Assembly (NCBI GenBank): GCA_039984955.1
Contig: JBDWTN010000005.1
Span: 248,001-312,000 of the forward strand
Origin: Marinobacter alexandrii
GTDB taxonomy: Bacteria; Bacteroidota; Bacteroidia; Cytophagales; Cyclobacteriaceae
Direction of reading: 5' to 3'
DNA: 64,000 bases
The notes under the pieces are model-generated. The model was not told the DNA's origin and did no database searches. It worked only from the letters and a program-made list of their open reading frames with translations. Positions 8,901 through 16,905 of the stretch are shown here, piece after piece (position 1 is the first letter of the stretch; every line of letters starts with the position of its first letter). Both the position numbers and the translations under genes were made by a program.

Positions 8901-11900
8901 TTCACTAGAAATTCTGTCTACGCCTTCTTTATGGTTTTCTCCTACACTTTGTATCACTCTTCCTCTTTCATCATAATAGATCACAGAATGTAACCAATCA
9001 TCCGTTCCGAGAACTCGTACTTTACTGCCAGTTGTAAGATCAACTACTTGAGTGAAAGGTTCGTTTGCATCAATGACTTCAAATTCTGGTCCTGCTACTA
9101 CGTTTTGGCCAAGTGTAACCGTTACTCCGGGTCTAGTAGCATATTTACCATTAACAGTCAAAGTGCCAGTTGGCCCTTCTTCACCTTCTATTGATATCAG
9201 TCCTTTATTTTCAATTACCAAATTTTCCGTTACTAACGTATAGTTAGGTGGTGCCCATCCAAATCCATCAAAATCATCTGGCACATTTAGGGATAGATCA
9301 CTATTCCCCCATCCAGAAGTAATGAAATTGTAGTTATCATAATAGTTAATAGTCTCAAGAAGATAGTTATTCCCTAAACCTCTAGACCCAAATTCTGGGA
9401 ATGAACGAGTAACAGTATAGCCAATTGATCCATCTGAGGTTGTCTCATATCGAATACCTGAAGTCTTTGCTTTTTCGCTTAGCTCACTAAGTGAAAGTTG
9501 AGTGCCAAATTGGCCAGAAATAACCAATCTATTTAAAGCATCGTACTTATAAAAAGTCCATGCTGGTAAAGTACTAGATTCATCAATTACCTTAACTTGT
9601 TCATCATGTCGCTTAAGGACTACTCTATCCCATTTGTCATATAAGTAGTAAGTCCATCCTGAACCTGGAGCCCGTTCTTTGAATAGTCTTCCTCTATTAT
9701 CATAGGTGTATTCAAAAATAAGTTCTTGGAATTCTTCATTTGAAATTCTTATGGGTTCTCTATTATTAAGATTTTGAGTTATGACAGGTGGAACGATAAA
9801 CCTTAGTCTTCCCAATTTGTCATATACATTATATGACCCTATCCACTTTTGTAAGTCTGAATCATATAATTGTGAGGTGATAGACAACCCTCTTCCATCC
9901 GTTACTTGTCTTGTTAGTTTACCCTCAAGGTCTTTAACCATTGAAACAGTAAGCTCTTTTGCTTCATACGCGCCATCATTCACAGGTTTACCATCTTGAA
10001 TAGCCCAATGTCCGACTAAATCATGAAGCAACTTAGAATCATCCGTTTCGTCAAATAACGAAGGATCATAGATATCTGTAAAAGTTTCAGTGCTTTTACC
10101 TTGATAATTTTCGCCAGGAGCAACCACAGATATTACTCTTCCTCTTTCATCAAAACTGCTTAAGGAGTACGCATAAGAGTCAGCTCCATATTTCGAATCT
10201 TCATAAAATGTTTTTTGTAAACCTTTATTCTGATCAAGTTCTAAAAATTCACCTGGATTTTCAGACTTGGTATAATAAGGCATATAGTTTTTCGTAATCC
10301 TCCCATTATCATCAAATTCATTGAATTGAATGAGATCTTCATAATCTTGTCCAGCTTGAACTGCCACGGTCATGGTAGGTCTTCCTAATCCATCGTTATA
10401 GGAATAGGTAACTGATCGATCTTGCGGACCTAACGCACCCAATTCATGCTCTAGCTTAATAGGTACTTTTGGCACTTCAACTCGAACAAAGTTTTGATCA
10501 AGTGAAGGAGGAAGATTACAGTTTTCGAAATAATTGAGAGAAACGTTGTTTGATTGGTATCTCGTTGGTGTGCAACGTTGTAAATATTTGACATAGTAAT
10601 TATATCCTTGATTTACTCGGATGGATAAAACTGATTTGATTACACCAAAGTCTTTCTCAACGCCCTCTTTGCTACCATAGAGCCTTGTTTTATCCGTATC
10701 TACATTCTCCGCTGGAGAATAAGAAAAATTAACGATTGAGCCATCGCATATCATATCAGTAGTTGCACTTAAAGAGCCAATATTGGTTATGATATCATAA
10801 ATTGATATTGTTATCTCATTTGATTTTTTCCATGTACTGCCTGCTGATCTGACTCTTCTCCTAAATTTTGTATCAGAATTCAAAGTGAAATCTGGATTGA
10901 AAGACTCTGAATCGGAATTACTAAATGTGATCCATCCAGATCCATTATAATACTGCCACTGAAATTCGTAATTGTCATTTCCTCCAGAAGCGCTTGCTCC
11001 AGAAATAGTTCCAACATTGTTACCCTGACATGGGTCGGCTGAGTTATATGTAATAATTCCAGGGTTTAGCGCAGGATAAATAGTAATTGATATTGGCTGA
11101 GAATAAGAAACTTGTCCATCAGATGTTACTTTTCTTCTAAAAGTGCGTGTTCCAATCCACAACATTTCAGGTTTATATTCAGCATCCTTAGCAAATCCTA
11201 TATCAGTAAATTCTGTTTCTCCAACGGGAATCGGAAGTTGGTTCACATCCTCAATCGTTTGATTATTGCTCTCAATAAGTACTGAACCTTCGATTTGCCA
11301 TTGGTACGAATACTGGCCACTTCCACCTATTGAACCTGCAGGGCTTAAAGTTGGTCTTGCGCAATCATGACACACATTGAAACTGGTGGTTGATGTATTG
11401 CCGGCTACAAGTCTTACTGGAACCTTTACTGTATTTGACTCGACGACTTGACCACAATCATTTTCAATTAATCGGATATAGGTGGTTGAAAAGTCAAGCT
11501 GTCCTGGATTCAGGTTACGTGTATTTGAGTTTGGAACAACTACAAATCCGCCGTTCACTTTCTTCATCCATTTGTACTGTATATTGAACACAGAAGTAAC
11601 ATCAGAACCTACAATTTGTGCCGCATTGGTGCCAGCAGTGATTGTCCCGCCAGAGTATGTAATAGTGCCTGGCTCAGGTAATTCTTCGATATCAATTGTC
11701 ACCACGTTACTCTGCTTGGTCACACCGCCAGAAACAACTCTCCTTCTATATTGCGTTACAAAGGTCTGTGTAGAAAGGTTGAGTGAAACACTCTTTTGAC
11801 CTGCAATATTCTGCCACCCTGACCATTGATATTCTATTGGAGAATCGATCGCAATTGTACTCCCTCCACCTTCTATCGTTTCACTATCACCAGTTTGTTC

Positions 11901-14900
11901 GATTGGTCCAATATCCACTGGTTGATATACATTTCTCTGCCATTGATAATCAAAACCACCCATACCGCCTTTAGCAGCAGAAGTACTGGAAATTATATCT
12001 GGATCACCACCAACACAAATCACCTGATTACCACTGATAGATCCTGCGCTGAAGTTTACATTGATTGTAACTGGTGATGTGTATTTGGTTTCTCCACAGG
12101 ATTTAACTCTTCGTTTGTAAACAGTTGTAAATTGTATGCCTGATGGTGGATTATAGTCTCTGTTTGTGGCTCCAGAAATATTACTGAAGTTAGCTGCATT
12201 GCCAACCTTCCTTTGCCATTGATAATCTGGTGATATGCCCCCTGTTGCTGAAGTTCCTGTAATTGAAGGTGGATTTCCATTTGCATTTACTACTCCTCCT
12301 GAATAGTTTATTGAGCCTGCAGCAAGCGGATCTGCAACTGTGTACATTTTAGCAGCCGTAAATGCCTCTGCACTACCCGCCTTTACTCTACGTCTATAGG
12401 TTGTATTTGTGTATAGAATGGAAGGGTCAAATGTTTCATTTGTTTCACCTGGAATATCAAACCAGCTATCTCCGGTCAACTCCCCATCTATACCATCATC
12501 CAACGTTTGAGGACCACCATCTGAATCTGGCCCTAACTCAGTCCGTACTTGCCATTGATAATTATAATTTCCTAATCCCCCGCTTGCTGGAGACATGCTG
12601 TTAATAACTGTCGGATCTGAAGCTCTACAGATAGTTTCACTTCCCGAAGCTATTGTCCCTGGATGAAGGTTGACTGTAATAGTCACCTCATTAGATGCTT
12701 TTGTATCTCCACAATTACTTATGGCTAAACGCTGGAAGGTGGTTGTATTTATGAGTGGTGCAGGCTGATGTTCTCGATTCGTTGCTCCAATGATATTGGA
12801 ATAGCCACCGGTTGTTCTTTTTATCCACTGATAGCTAATCGATGTTCCGCCTGTTGCAGCTTCTCCTGATATCTTAGCTGGAGTCCCGCCCGAGTTTATA
12901 GATCCTCCTGGGTAAGAGATCGTGGTAGGATCTATGAGATCATACACGTTTTTTGTGACCGTTGATGTGTTTCTAGATATTCCATTTGAAGTCACTTTTC
13001 TACGATATTCAGTTTTATAGGATATCGGACCTGGATTATGGCTTGTTCCAGATGCTGTTTCCGTCCAACCTGTCCAGACATATACTATTTCTGTATCAAT
13101 AGGAGAATCAATTCCGCCTCCATTGCCATCATCGATGATTTCTTGATCTCCAGGACCTGAATCAATAGGAGAAATCTGAGTGGGTTTGTATTCACGTTTT
13201 TCCCACTTGTAGTTATAACTTCCATTTCCTCCAGATGCTAATGAAGAACTTGAAATATTAGATGGATCAGAACCAGCGCATATGGTTTGATTACCACTGA
13301 TGGATCCTGCAATTAAGTTTACATTAACTACAACCTGATTGGTATAGTGATTTTGTCCACATGATGAAACTCTTCTTCTAAAGATGGTATTGGTATTTAA
13401 ACCTTGCGGCTGATAGTCTCGTGATGTTACGCTGGACCCTAAATCTGATGGAATATTAGTGAACGAAGTTTCTGTGCCTCTTTTCCACTGCCATCTGTAT
13501 GATATTCCAGTTCCGCCTGTTGCACTTGTCCCTGAAATTTTTGTTGGAGTAGATCCAGGGTTAACCGCACTACCACTGTAGCTAATTGAGCCCTTGTTAA
13601 CAGCTGCAGCTATCGTATAGTTAATGACATTACTGTAAGCTTCTTCTGATCCAGAGGACACCTTTCTTCTATAGGTTTTATTTGTGGTTAATGCTGGCGG
13701 ATTAAATGTTGCTGAAGTTGCCCCTGTTATATTTTGCCAATTAAAACCTATAGGACCTAAGCCATCTCCATCATCAATTTGGTCAATGGTTTGGTCTGTT
13801 GGTTCAATGCCCTCTCCTACTAAGTACTGCCATTGATAGCTATGAGATCCAACTCCTCCTGCTCCTGAAGCGGTACTATTAATTATTCCTGGATCTGAAC
13901 CACTGCATATGGATGTTCCAGTAGATGCTGTAACGGTACCACCAATTAGATTAACTGTAAACTTGATCTCATTTGTGTATTTTGTTTGGCAAGAAGCTAC
14001 TCTTCTTCTATATGTGGTGGTAACGTTCAGAGAGCCTGGGTCGTAGCTCTTGCCGGTAGCTCCACTAACACTTGTATATCCTCCTGTTGTTTTCTTCTCC
14101 CATTGATAACTGTAAGAACCTGTACCTCCTGTGGGTGTTGAGCCTGAAATAGTAGATGGATTGCCTCCAGGATTAATTGCTCTACTTCCAGAATAAGAGA
14201 TAGAACCTTGATTCAAGTTAGACCTGACCGTATAAGTAATCTCACCCGTATACTTTGACTGACCATCTGATTGAACTCTACGTCGATATTTTCTATGGGA
14301 TGTCAATGCAGGTGGATTGTATGCGGATCCTGTTGCTCCACTGACATTAGACCAACCTCCGTATGCCCCATTACTGTAAACTCTATGTTGCCACTGATAA
14401 CTGAATGAGCCGGTCCCTCCTTTTGGAGATGTGCCATTACTTATCGTACTCGGATTACCATTATAACAAATCGTTGTTGCAGTAGATGCAGTAATAGCCC
14501 CCGCATGTAGGTTAACTCGTATCGTGATCTCATTTGAATACTTTGTCTGGCTACATTTAACTACTCTTCTTCGATAGCGTGTCGTTACATTCTGTGTTCC
14601 TGGATCATATTCTCGACCTGTAGCTCCTGAAATGTTCGAATAACCTCCAGTCGTCTTTCTTTGCCATTGATAACTAGCTCCACTTACTGTAGTACCAGTA
14701 ATCTTACTTGGATTACCCCCATGATTGATATTACCACCACTGTAGCTAATACTTCCAGCGCTTACTGCTGAAATACTGTAGGAGACAGTATTGCTATAAG
14801 CAGTCTGTCCACCTGAAGTAACTTTTCGTCTGTAACTTTTTGCCTGAGACACGGAAGGTGGGTTATACGTACTGCCTGTAGCTCCTGAAACATTAGTCCA

Positions 14901-16631
14901 CCCGTTACCTCCCAATCCTCCATCTATTGTCTCTTCTCCGCCTGATGGTCCATCCAATGTCAACGATGAAAGCTGCTGCCATTGATAACTATATGATCCT
15001 GTGCCTCCTTTTGGTGATACAGAGTTATTAATTGCTCCAGGATCTGAACCACTACATATAGATGTTCCGGTTGATGCTGTTATCGTTCCACCCGTTAATG
15101 AAACCGTAAACTTGATCTCATTCGTATATTTCGTTTGACAAGAAGCTACTCTTCTTCTAAATGTAGTGGTAACATTTAGAGAACCTGGGTCATAGCTCTT
15201 ACCCGTAGCTCCACTAATATTTGAGTATCCTCCTGTTGTTTTCTTCTCCCATTGATAGGTATAGGACCCGGTACCTCCTGCGGGTGTAGAGCCTGAAATG
15301 GTGGAAGGATTACTACCAGGACTAATAGTCGTCCCGCCTAAATACGAAATAGAACCTTGATTCAAGTTTGACCTGACAGTGTACGTAATGTAACTTGTAT
15401 ACTTCGTCTGCCCATCGGATTGTACTCTGCGACGATACCTACGATTAGCATTCAGGGCTGGAGGATTATATGTGGAGCTTGTTGCTCCAGAAATATTTGT
15501 AAATGATCCGTAAGATCCGCCTGAATACACACTTTGTTGCCACTGATAGCTGAAGGAGCCTGTGCCTCCCTTTGGGGAAGTACTATTATTTATCGTACCT
15601 GGATTACCACTATAGCAAATTGTCGTGGCTGTAGAAACTGCAATGGCTCCTGCATGCAGATTCACACGTATCATGATCTCATTCGAGTACTTTGTCTGCC
15701 CGCATTTAATAACTCGTCTTCGGTATCGCGTAGTTACATTCTGTGTTCCTGGATCATATTCTCGACCTGTAGCTCCTGAAATGTTCGAATAACCTCCAGT
15801 CGTCTTTCTTTGCCATTGATAACTAGCTCCACTTACTGTAGTACCAGTGATTTTACTTGGATTACCACCGGCATTAACATTACCTCCGCTATAACTTATG
15901 CTTCCAGCAGTAACTTCGGATATGCTATAAGAAATGGTATTGCTGTAGGATGTTTGCCCACCTGAGGTCACTCTTCTACGATAAGAAGTAGCTGCGTATA
16001 GCTTGGGGGGATTATAGCTGGAACTTCTGGCTCCATTTACATTTGTCCATGTGAGTTGTCCTCCTCCACCATCTATTGGCAAGCCATCGTTTTCAATTAA
16101 ACCCGGCCCTCCGCTTGAAAGAATTTGCCATTGATAGCTAAAAGATCCGCTTCCTCCTGATGCAGAGGATGAATTATTGATCGTGCCAGGATCGGTACCA
16201 CTGCATATGGAAGTAGCTGTGGAAGCAGAAATATTACCTCCAGCCAAAGGTGCTGTGACAGAGACATATTTTGTTGCTGATCTCAATTGTCCACTAACAT
16301 TTGCGTTTACTCGTATCCATCGACCTGAACCTGCTGATGTCCACCGTACAGAAACTGATGTTTTATTCTGTGAAGTGATAGTACCACCGGATACCTGATA
16401 GTTAGAAGAGGAATGAAACCCTCCGTTGGCTCTAACAGTATACGTTTTAGTACTATTAACTGATGCACTCGCTGAGCCTGTAATTGTCACGGAAGTACTG
16501 ACAGGAAAATCATCATCATCACCAATAATTGGTCTTCTCTGGGCGTATCCATTAAATCCGATTAGTATCAAACATGCAAAAGTGATTGCATACTTTACCT
16601 TAGATAAAGGTCCTGATATCTGGTGGTTCAT
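5931..16631 (-). CDS. Giant RHS polymorphic toxin with Ig-like module array and C-terminal URI/GIY-YIG-like nuclease domain
   Basis: 3566 residues. Signal peptide at about 1-30 (ends GYAQ), then an acidic GDDDDF stretch. From about residue 130 to 2035 there are some 19 Ig-like modules of 85-125 residues alternating between two types: odd modules open with an SICSGSDPG-like motif, even ones with GSISYSGG; most share YQW and YRRRV motifs. A DUF6443-like RHS entry follows (about 2040-2280, DGLGRPTMTV), then YD repeats, the RHS core end (RFFAVDP, about residue 3230), a Gly-rich pre-toxin segment and a toxin domain at about 3464-3566. The toxin has VWKYGETT, an Arg in TRYSQSYL, Glu in VEIKVAEK and a final PPGNKIFR, resembling URI/GIY-YIG-fold toxins. 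No type IX C-terminal domain is visible. The 274 bp upstream (16632-16905) holds no recognisable promoter. Confidence 0.9.
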   Translation of the reverse strand: MNHQISGPLSKVKYAITFACLILIGFNGYAQRRPIIGDDDDFPVSTSVTITGSASASVNSTKTYTVRANGGFHSSSNYQVSGGTITSQNKTSVSVRWTSAGSGRWIRVNANVSGQLRSATKYVSVTAPLAGGNISASTATSICSGTDPGTINNSSSASGGSGSFSYQWQILSSGGPGLIENDGLPIDGGGGQLTWTNVNGARSSSYNPPKLYAATSYRRRVTSGGQTSYSNTISYSISEVTAGSISYSGGNVNAGGNPSKITGTTVSGASYQWQRKTTGGYSNISGATGREYDPGTQNVTTRYRRRVIKCGQTKYSNEIMIRVNLHAGAIAVSTATTICYSGNPGTINNSTSPKGGTGSFSYQWQQSVYSGGSYGSFTNISGATSSTYNPPALNANRRYRRRVQSDGQTKYTSYITYTVRSNLNQGSISYLGGTTISPGSNPSTISGSTPAGGTGSYTYQWEKKTTGGYSNISGATGKSYDPGSLNVTTTFRRRVASCQTKYTNEIKFTVSLTGGTITASTGTSICSGSDPGAINNSVSPKGGTGSYSYQWQQLSSLTLDGPSGGEETIDGGLGGNGWTNVSGATGSTYNPPSVSQAKSYRRKVTSGGQTAYSNTVSYSISAVSAGSISYSGGNINHGGNPSKITGTTVSGASYQWQRKTTGGYSNISGATGREYDPGTQNVTTRYRRRVVKCSQTKYSNEITIRVNLHAGAITASTATTICYNGNPSTISNGTSPKGGTGSFSYQWQHRVYSNGAYGGWSNVSGATGSAYNPPALTSHRKYRRRVQSDGQSKYTGEITYTVRSNLNQGSISYSGSRAINPGGNPSTISGSTPTGGTGSYSYQWEKKTTGGYTSVSGATGKSYDPGSLNVTTTYRRRVASCQTKYTNEIKFTVNLIGGTVTASTGTSICSGSDPGIINSTASGAGGVGSHSYQWQYLVGEGIEPTDQTIDQIDDGDGLGPIGFNWQNITGATSATFNPPALTTNKTYRRKVSSGSEEAYSNVINYTIAAAVNKGSISYSGSAVNPGSTPTKISGTSATGGTGISYRWQWKRGTETSFTNIPSDLGSSVTSRDYQPQGLNTNTIFRRRVSSCGQNHYTNQVVVNVNLIAGSISGNQTICAGSDPSNISSSSLASGGNGSYNYKWEKREYKPTQISPIDSGPGDQEIIDDGNGGGIDSPIDTEIVYVWTGWTETASGTSHNPGPISYKTEYRRKVTSNGISRNTSTVTKNVYDLIDPTTISYPGGSINSGGTPAKISGEAATGGTSISYQWIKRTTGGYSNIIGATNREHQPAPLINTTTFQRLAISNCGDTKASNEVTITVNLHPGTIASGSETICRASDPTVINSMSPASGGLGNYNYQWQVRTELGPDSDGGPQTLDDGIDGELTGDSWFDIPGETNETFDPSILYTNTTYRRRVKAGSAEAFTAAKMYTVADPLAAGSINYSGGVVNANGNPPSITGTSATGGISPDYQWQRKVGNAANFSNISGATNRDYNPPSGIQFTTVYKRRVKSCGETKYTSPVTINVNFSAGSISGNQVICVGGDPDIISSTSAAKGGMGGFDYQWQRNVYQPVDIGPIEQTGDSETIEGGGSTIAIDSPIEYQWSGWQNIAGQKSVSLNLSTQTFVTQYRRRVVSGGVTKQSNVVTIDIEELPEPGTITYSGGTITAGTNAAQIVGSDVTSVFNIQYKWMKKVNGGFVVVPNSNTRNLNPGQLDFSTTYIRLIENDCGQVVESNTVKVPVRLVAGNTSTTSFNVCHDCARPTLSPAGSIGGSGQYSYQWQIEGSVLIESNNQTIEDVNQLPIPVGETEFTDIGFAKDAEYKPEMLWIGTRTFRRKVTSDGQVSYSQPISITIYPALNPGIITYNSADPCQGNNVGTISGASASGGNDNYEFQWQYYNGSGWITFSNSDSESFNPDFTLNSDTKFRRRVRSAGSTWKKSNEITISIYDIITNIGSLSATTDMICDGSIVNFSYSPAENVDTDKTRLYGSKEGVEKDFGVIKSVLSIRVNQGYNYYVKYLQRCTPTRYQSNNVSLNYFENCNLPPSLDQNFVRVEVPKVPIKLEHELGALGPQDRSVTYSYNDGLGRPTMTVAVQAGQDYEDLIQFNEFDDNGRITKNYMPYYTKSENPGEFLELDQNKGLQKTFYEDSKYGADSYAYSLSSFDERGRVISVVAPGENYQGKSTETFTDIYDPSLFDETDDSKLLHDLVGHWAIQDGKPVNDGAYEAKELTVSMVKDLEGKLTRQVTDGRGLSITSQLYDSDLQKWIGSYNVYDKLGRLRFIVPPVITQNLNNREPIRISNEEFQELIFEYTYDNRGRLFKERAPGSGWTYYLYDKWDRVVLKRHDEQVKVIDESSTLPAWTFYKYDALNRLVISGQFGTQLSLSELSEKAKTSGIRYETTSDGSIGYTVTRSFPEFGSRGLGNNYLLETINYYDNYNFITSGWGNSDLSLNVPDDFDGFGWAPPNYTLVTENLVIENKGLISIEGEEGPTGTLTVNGKYATRPGVTVTLGQNVVAGPEFEVIDANEPFTQVVDLTTGSKVRVLGTDDWLHSVIYYDERGRVIQSVGENHKEGVDRISSEIDWKGELQKMLLEHSSYEGDSFDEGVQVLSEYQYAHNGQVEEVYQTINKTNQNGVETVSGDRVLVADYNYNVLGELIEKNLHSEDGVSFLQSVDYSYNLQRSLTKINDPNKLGGLDNDLFGMKYYYEEGIDVEGVSVEGRYDGMVSAIEWKASNATPTIVPTDGPKGTNKYAILFDYDQRNRLNATNYASAPTGQRLAPDSDQFNISVDQYDDNGNIMKLSREEEGNKIDDLTYDYYSNSNKLRRVTDAEDSEKGFKDKQSSATDWEYQYNDMGNMTADLNKGIASIEYNHLQLVTQIEFDDEVKIKYTYDAVGNRLSKAVIDADENEIARVDYMGLIEYLDDDINQIFTEEGRAYAQNGEFHYEYFIKDIQGNNRMAFGELPDRNIYTASMEAKNKSYEESEFAFPNQAIRTDRENHTPLGDSSIYLNGTVGNRRLGLAKVLSIESGDEVEIEAWAKYTPATGSGPPLGDIVNTVMTAFGAVPSDGGSGEALSNAIAEGGPGAYLPISDPGDPNDAPDAYIAYLFFNENNEFVPAYSSFIPVGDDSFERFSKLEMDSKMRINQQGSLLIYMANETDENQEVYFDDLKIIHSSGEQSFRVSQVNDYYPFGMATSASWKAKGYIDPGLLYQSSFSTLDSLTGYYDFLSRNYDPALGRFFAVDPAASVMPYNSPYAGMMNAPNVYVDPNGECPVCWAVGTAIVGALVPAATQALVQTLNGEGSFSDNLINNGISFGGGFTPGSSFSNGGYIAGGTLATGGPGYGYSGLDLNPIPNVYEMDGSIRDPSIYSPWAGEWVSASEVVAWDPTNQRSSYRQEAVDALYQYNNDEWDYSSFASATAFSLILLGDDVTGVGVVDDVLIPVAYAAAAVWFTYENRDLIAKKTREVERILAKAAGPPGFQYSLRATVPGYYPDVRTGVKWLDTGEVWKYGETTQGMTRYSQSYLDGIGAGVTMVPEFFGTQVEIKVAEKTKIYGYYFRNGTLPPGNKIFR
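14584..14699. repeat. 116-bp direct repeat, copy 1 (inside the giant RHS gene)
   Basis: Identical base for base to 15733-15848, exactly 1149 bp (383 codons) away. It lies in module 6 of the array; the other copy is in module 2. Flanking sequence of the same two four-module blocks is clearly more diverged. Confidence 0.95.
15733..15848. repeat. 116-bp direct repeat, copy 2 (inside the giant RHS gene)
   Basis: Partner of 14584-14699. The two copies mark a tandem duplication of a four-module unit (modules 1-4 and 5-8). Perfect identity here beside diverged flanks suggests recent gene conversion or strong local constraint. Confidence 0.95.
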
Positions 16632-16905
16632 TGGCGAGATCGGTTAGGTTATTTTTCTAATAACTCAATGACTTTAATGCAATAAATCACTGGGCTACCA
16701 CCACTAAAAATAAGTATGATAAAATTAAAAACGAAATTCATACTCAGATTTTCATAAAAAGCCGTGCTGCGTATTCAATTCTCACTTGTTGAAGATTACA
16801 TGAAAAACCGATAGATAAAAGAAATCTATAATCCAATGAATGAATGCTATGATCTGAAAGACAAGCTGTTTTTAATGATTGACGAATGAACTTAAAAACG
16901 AGCCA

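Noticed and set aside
11482-11799. 105-codon plus-strand ORF inside the giant gene.
   Set aside because: It is a shadow of the repetitive minus-strand gene, with no recognisable domain and no promoter; similar antisense ORFs across the window were dismissed for the same reason.
10800-16300. Regular repeats in this stretch could suggest a repeat array or CRISPR-like structure.
   Set aside because: The periodicity is that of in-frame protein modules of 85-125 codons within one ORF; there are no short repeats with unique spacers.
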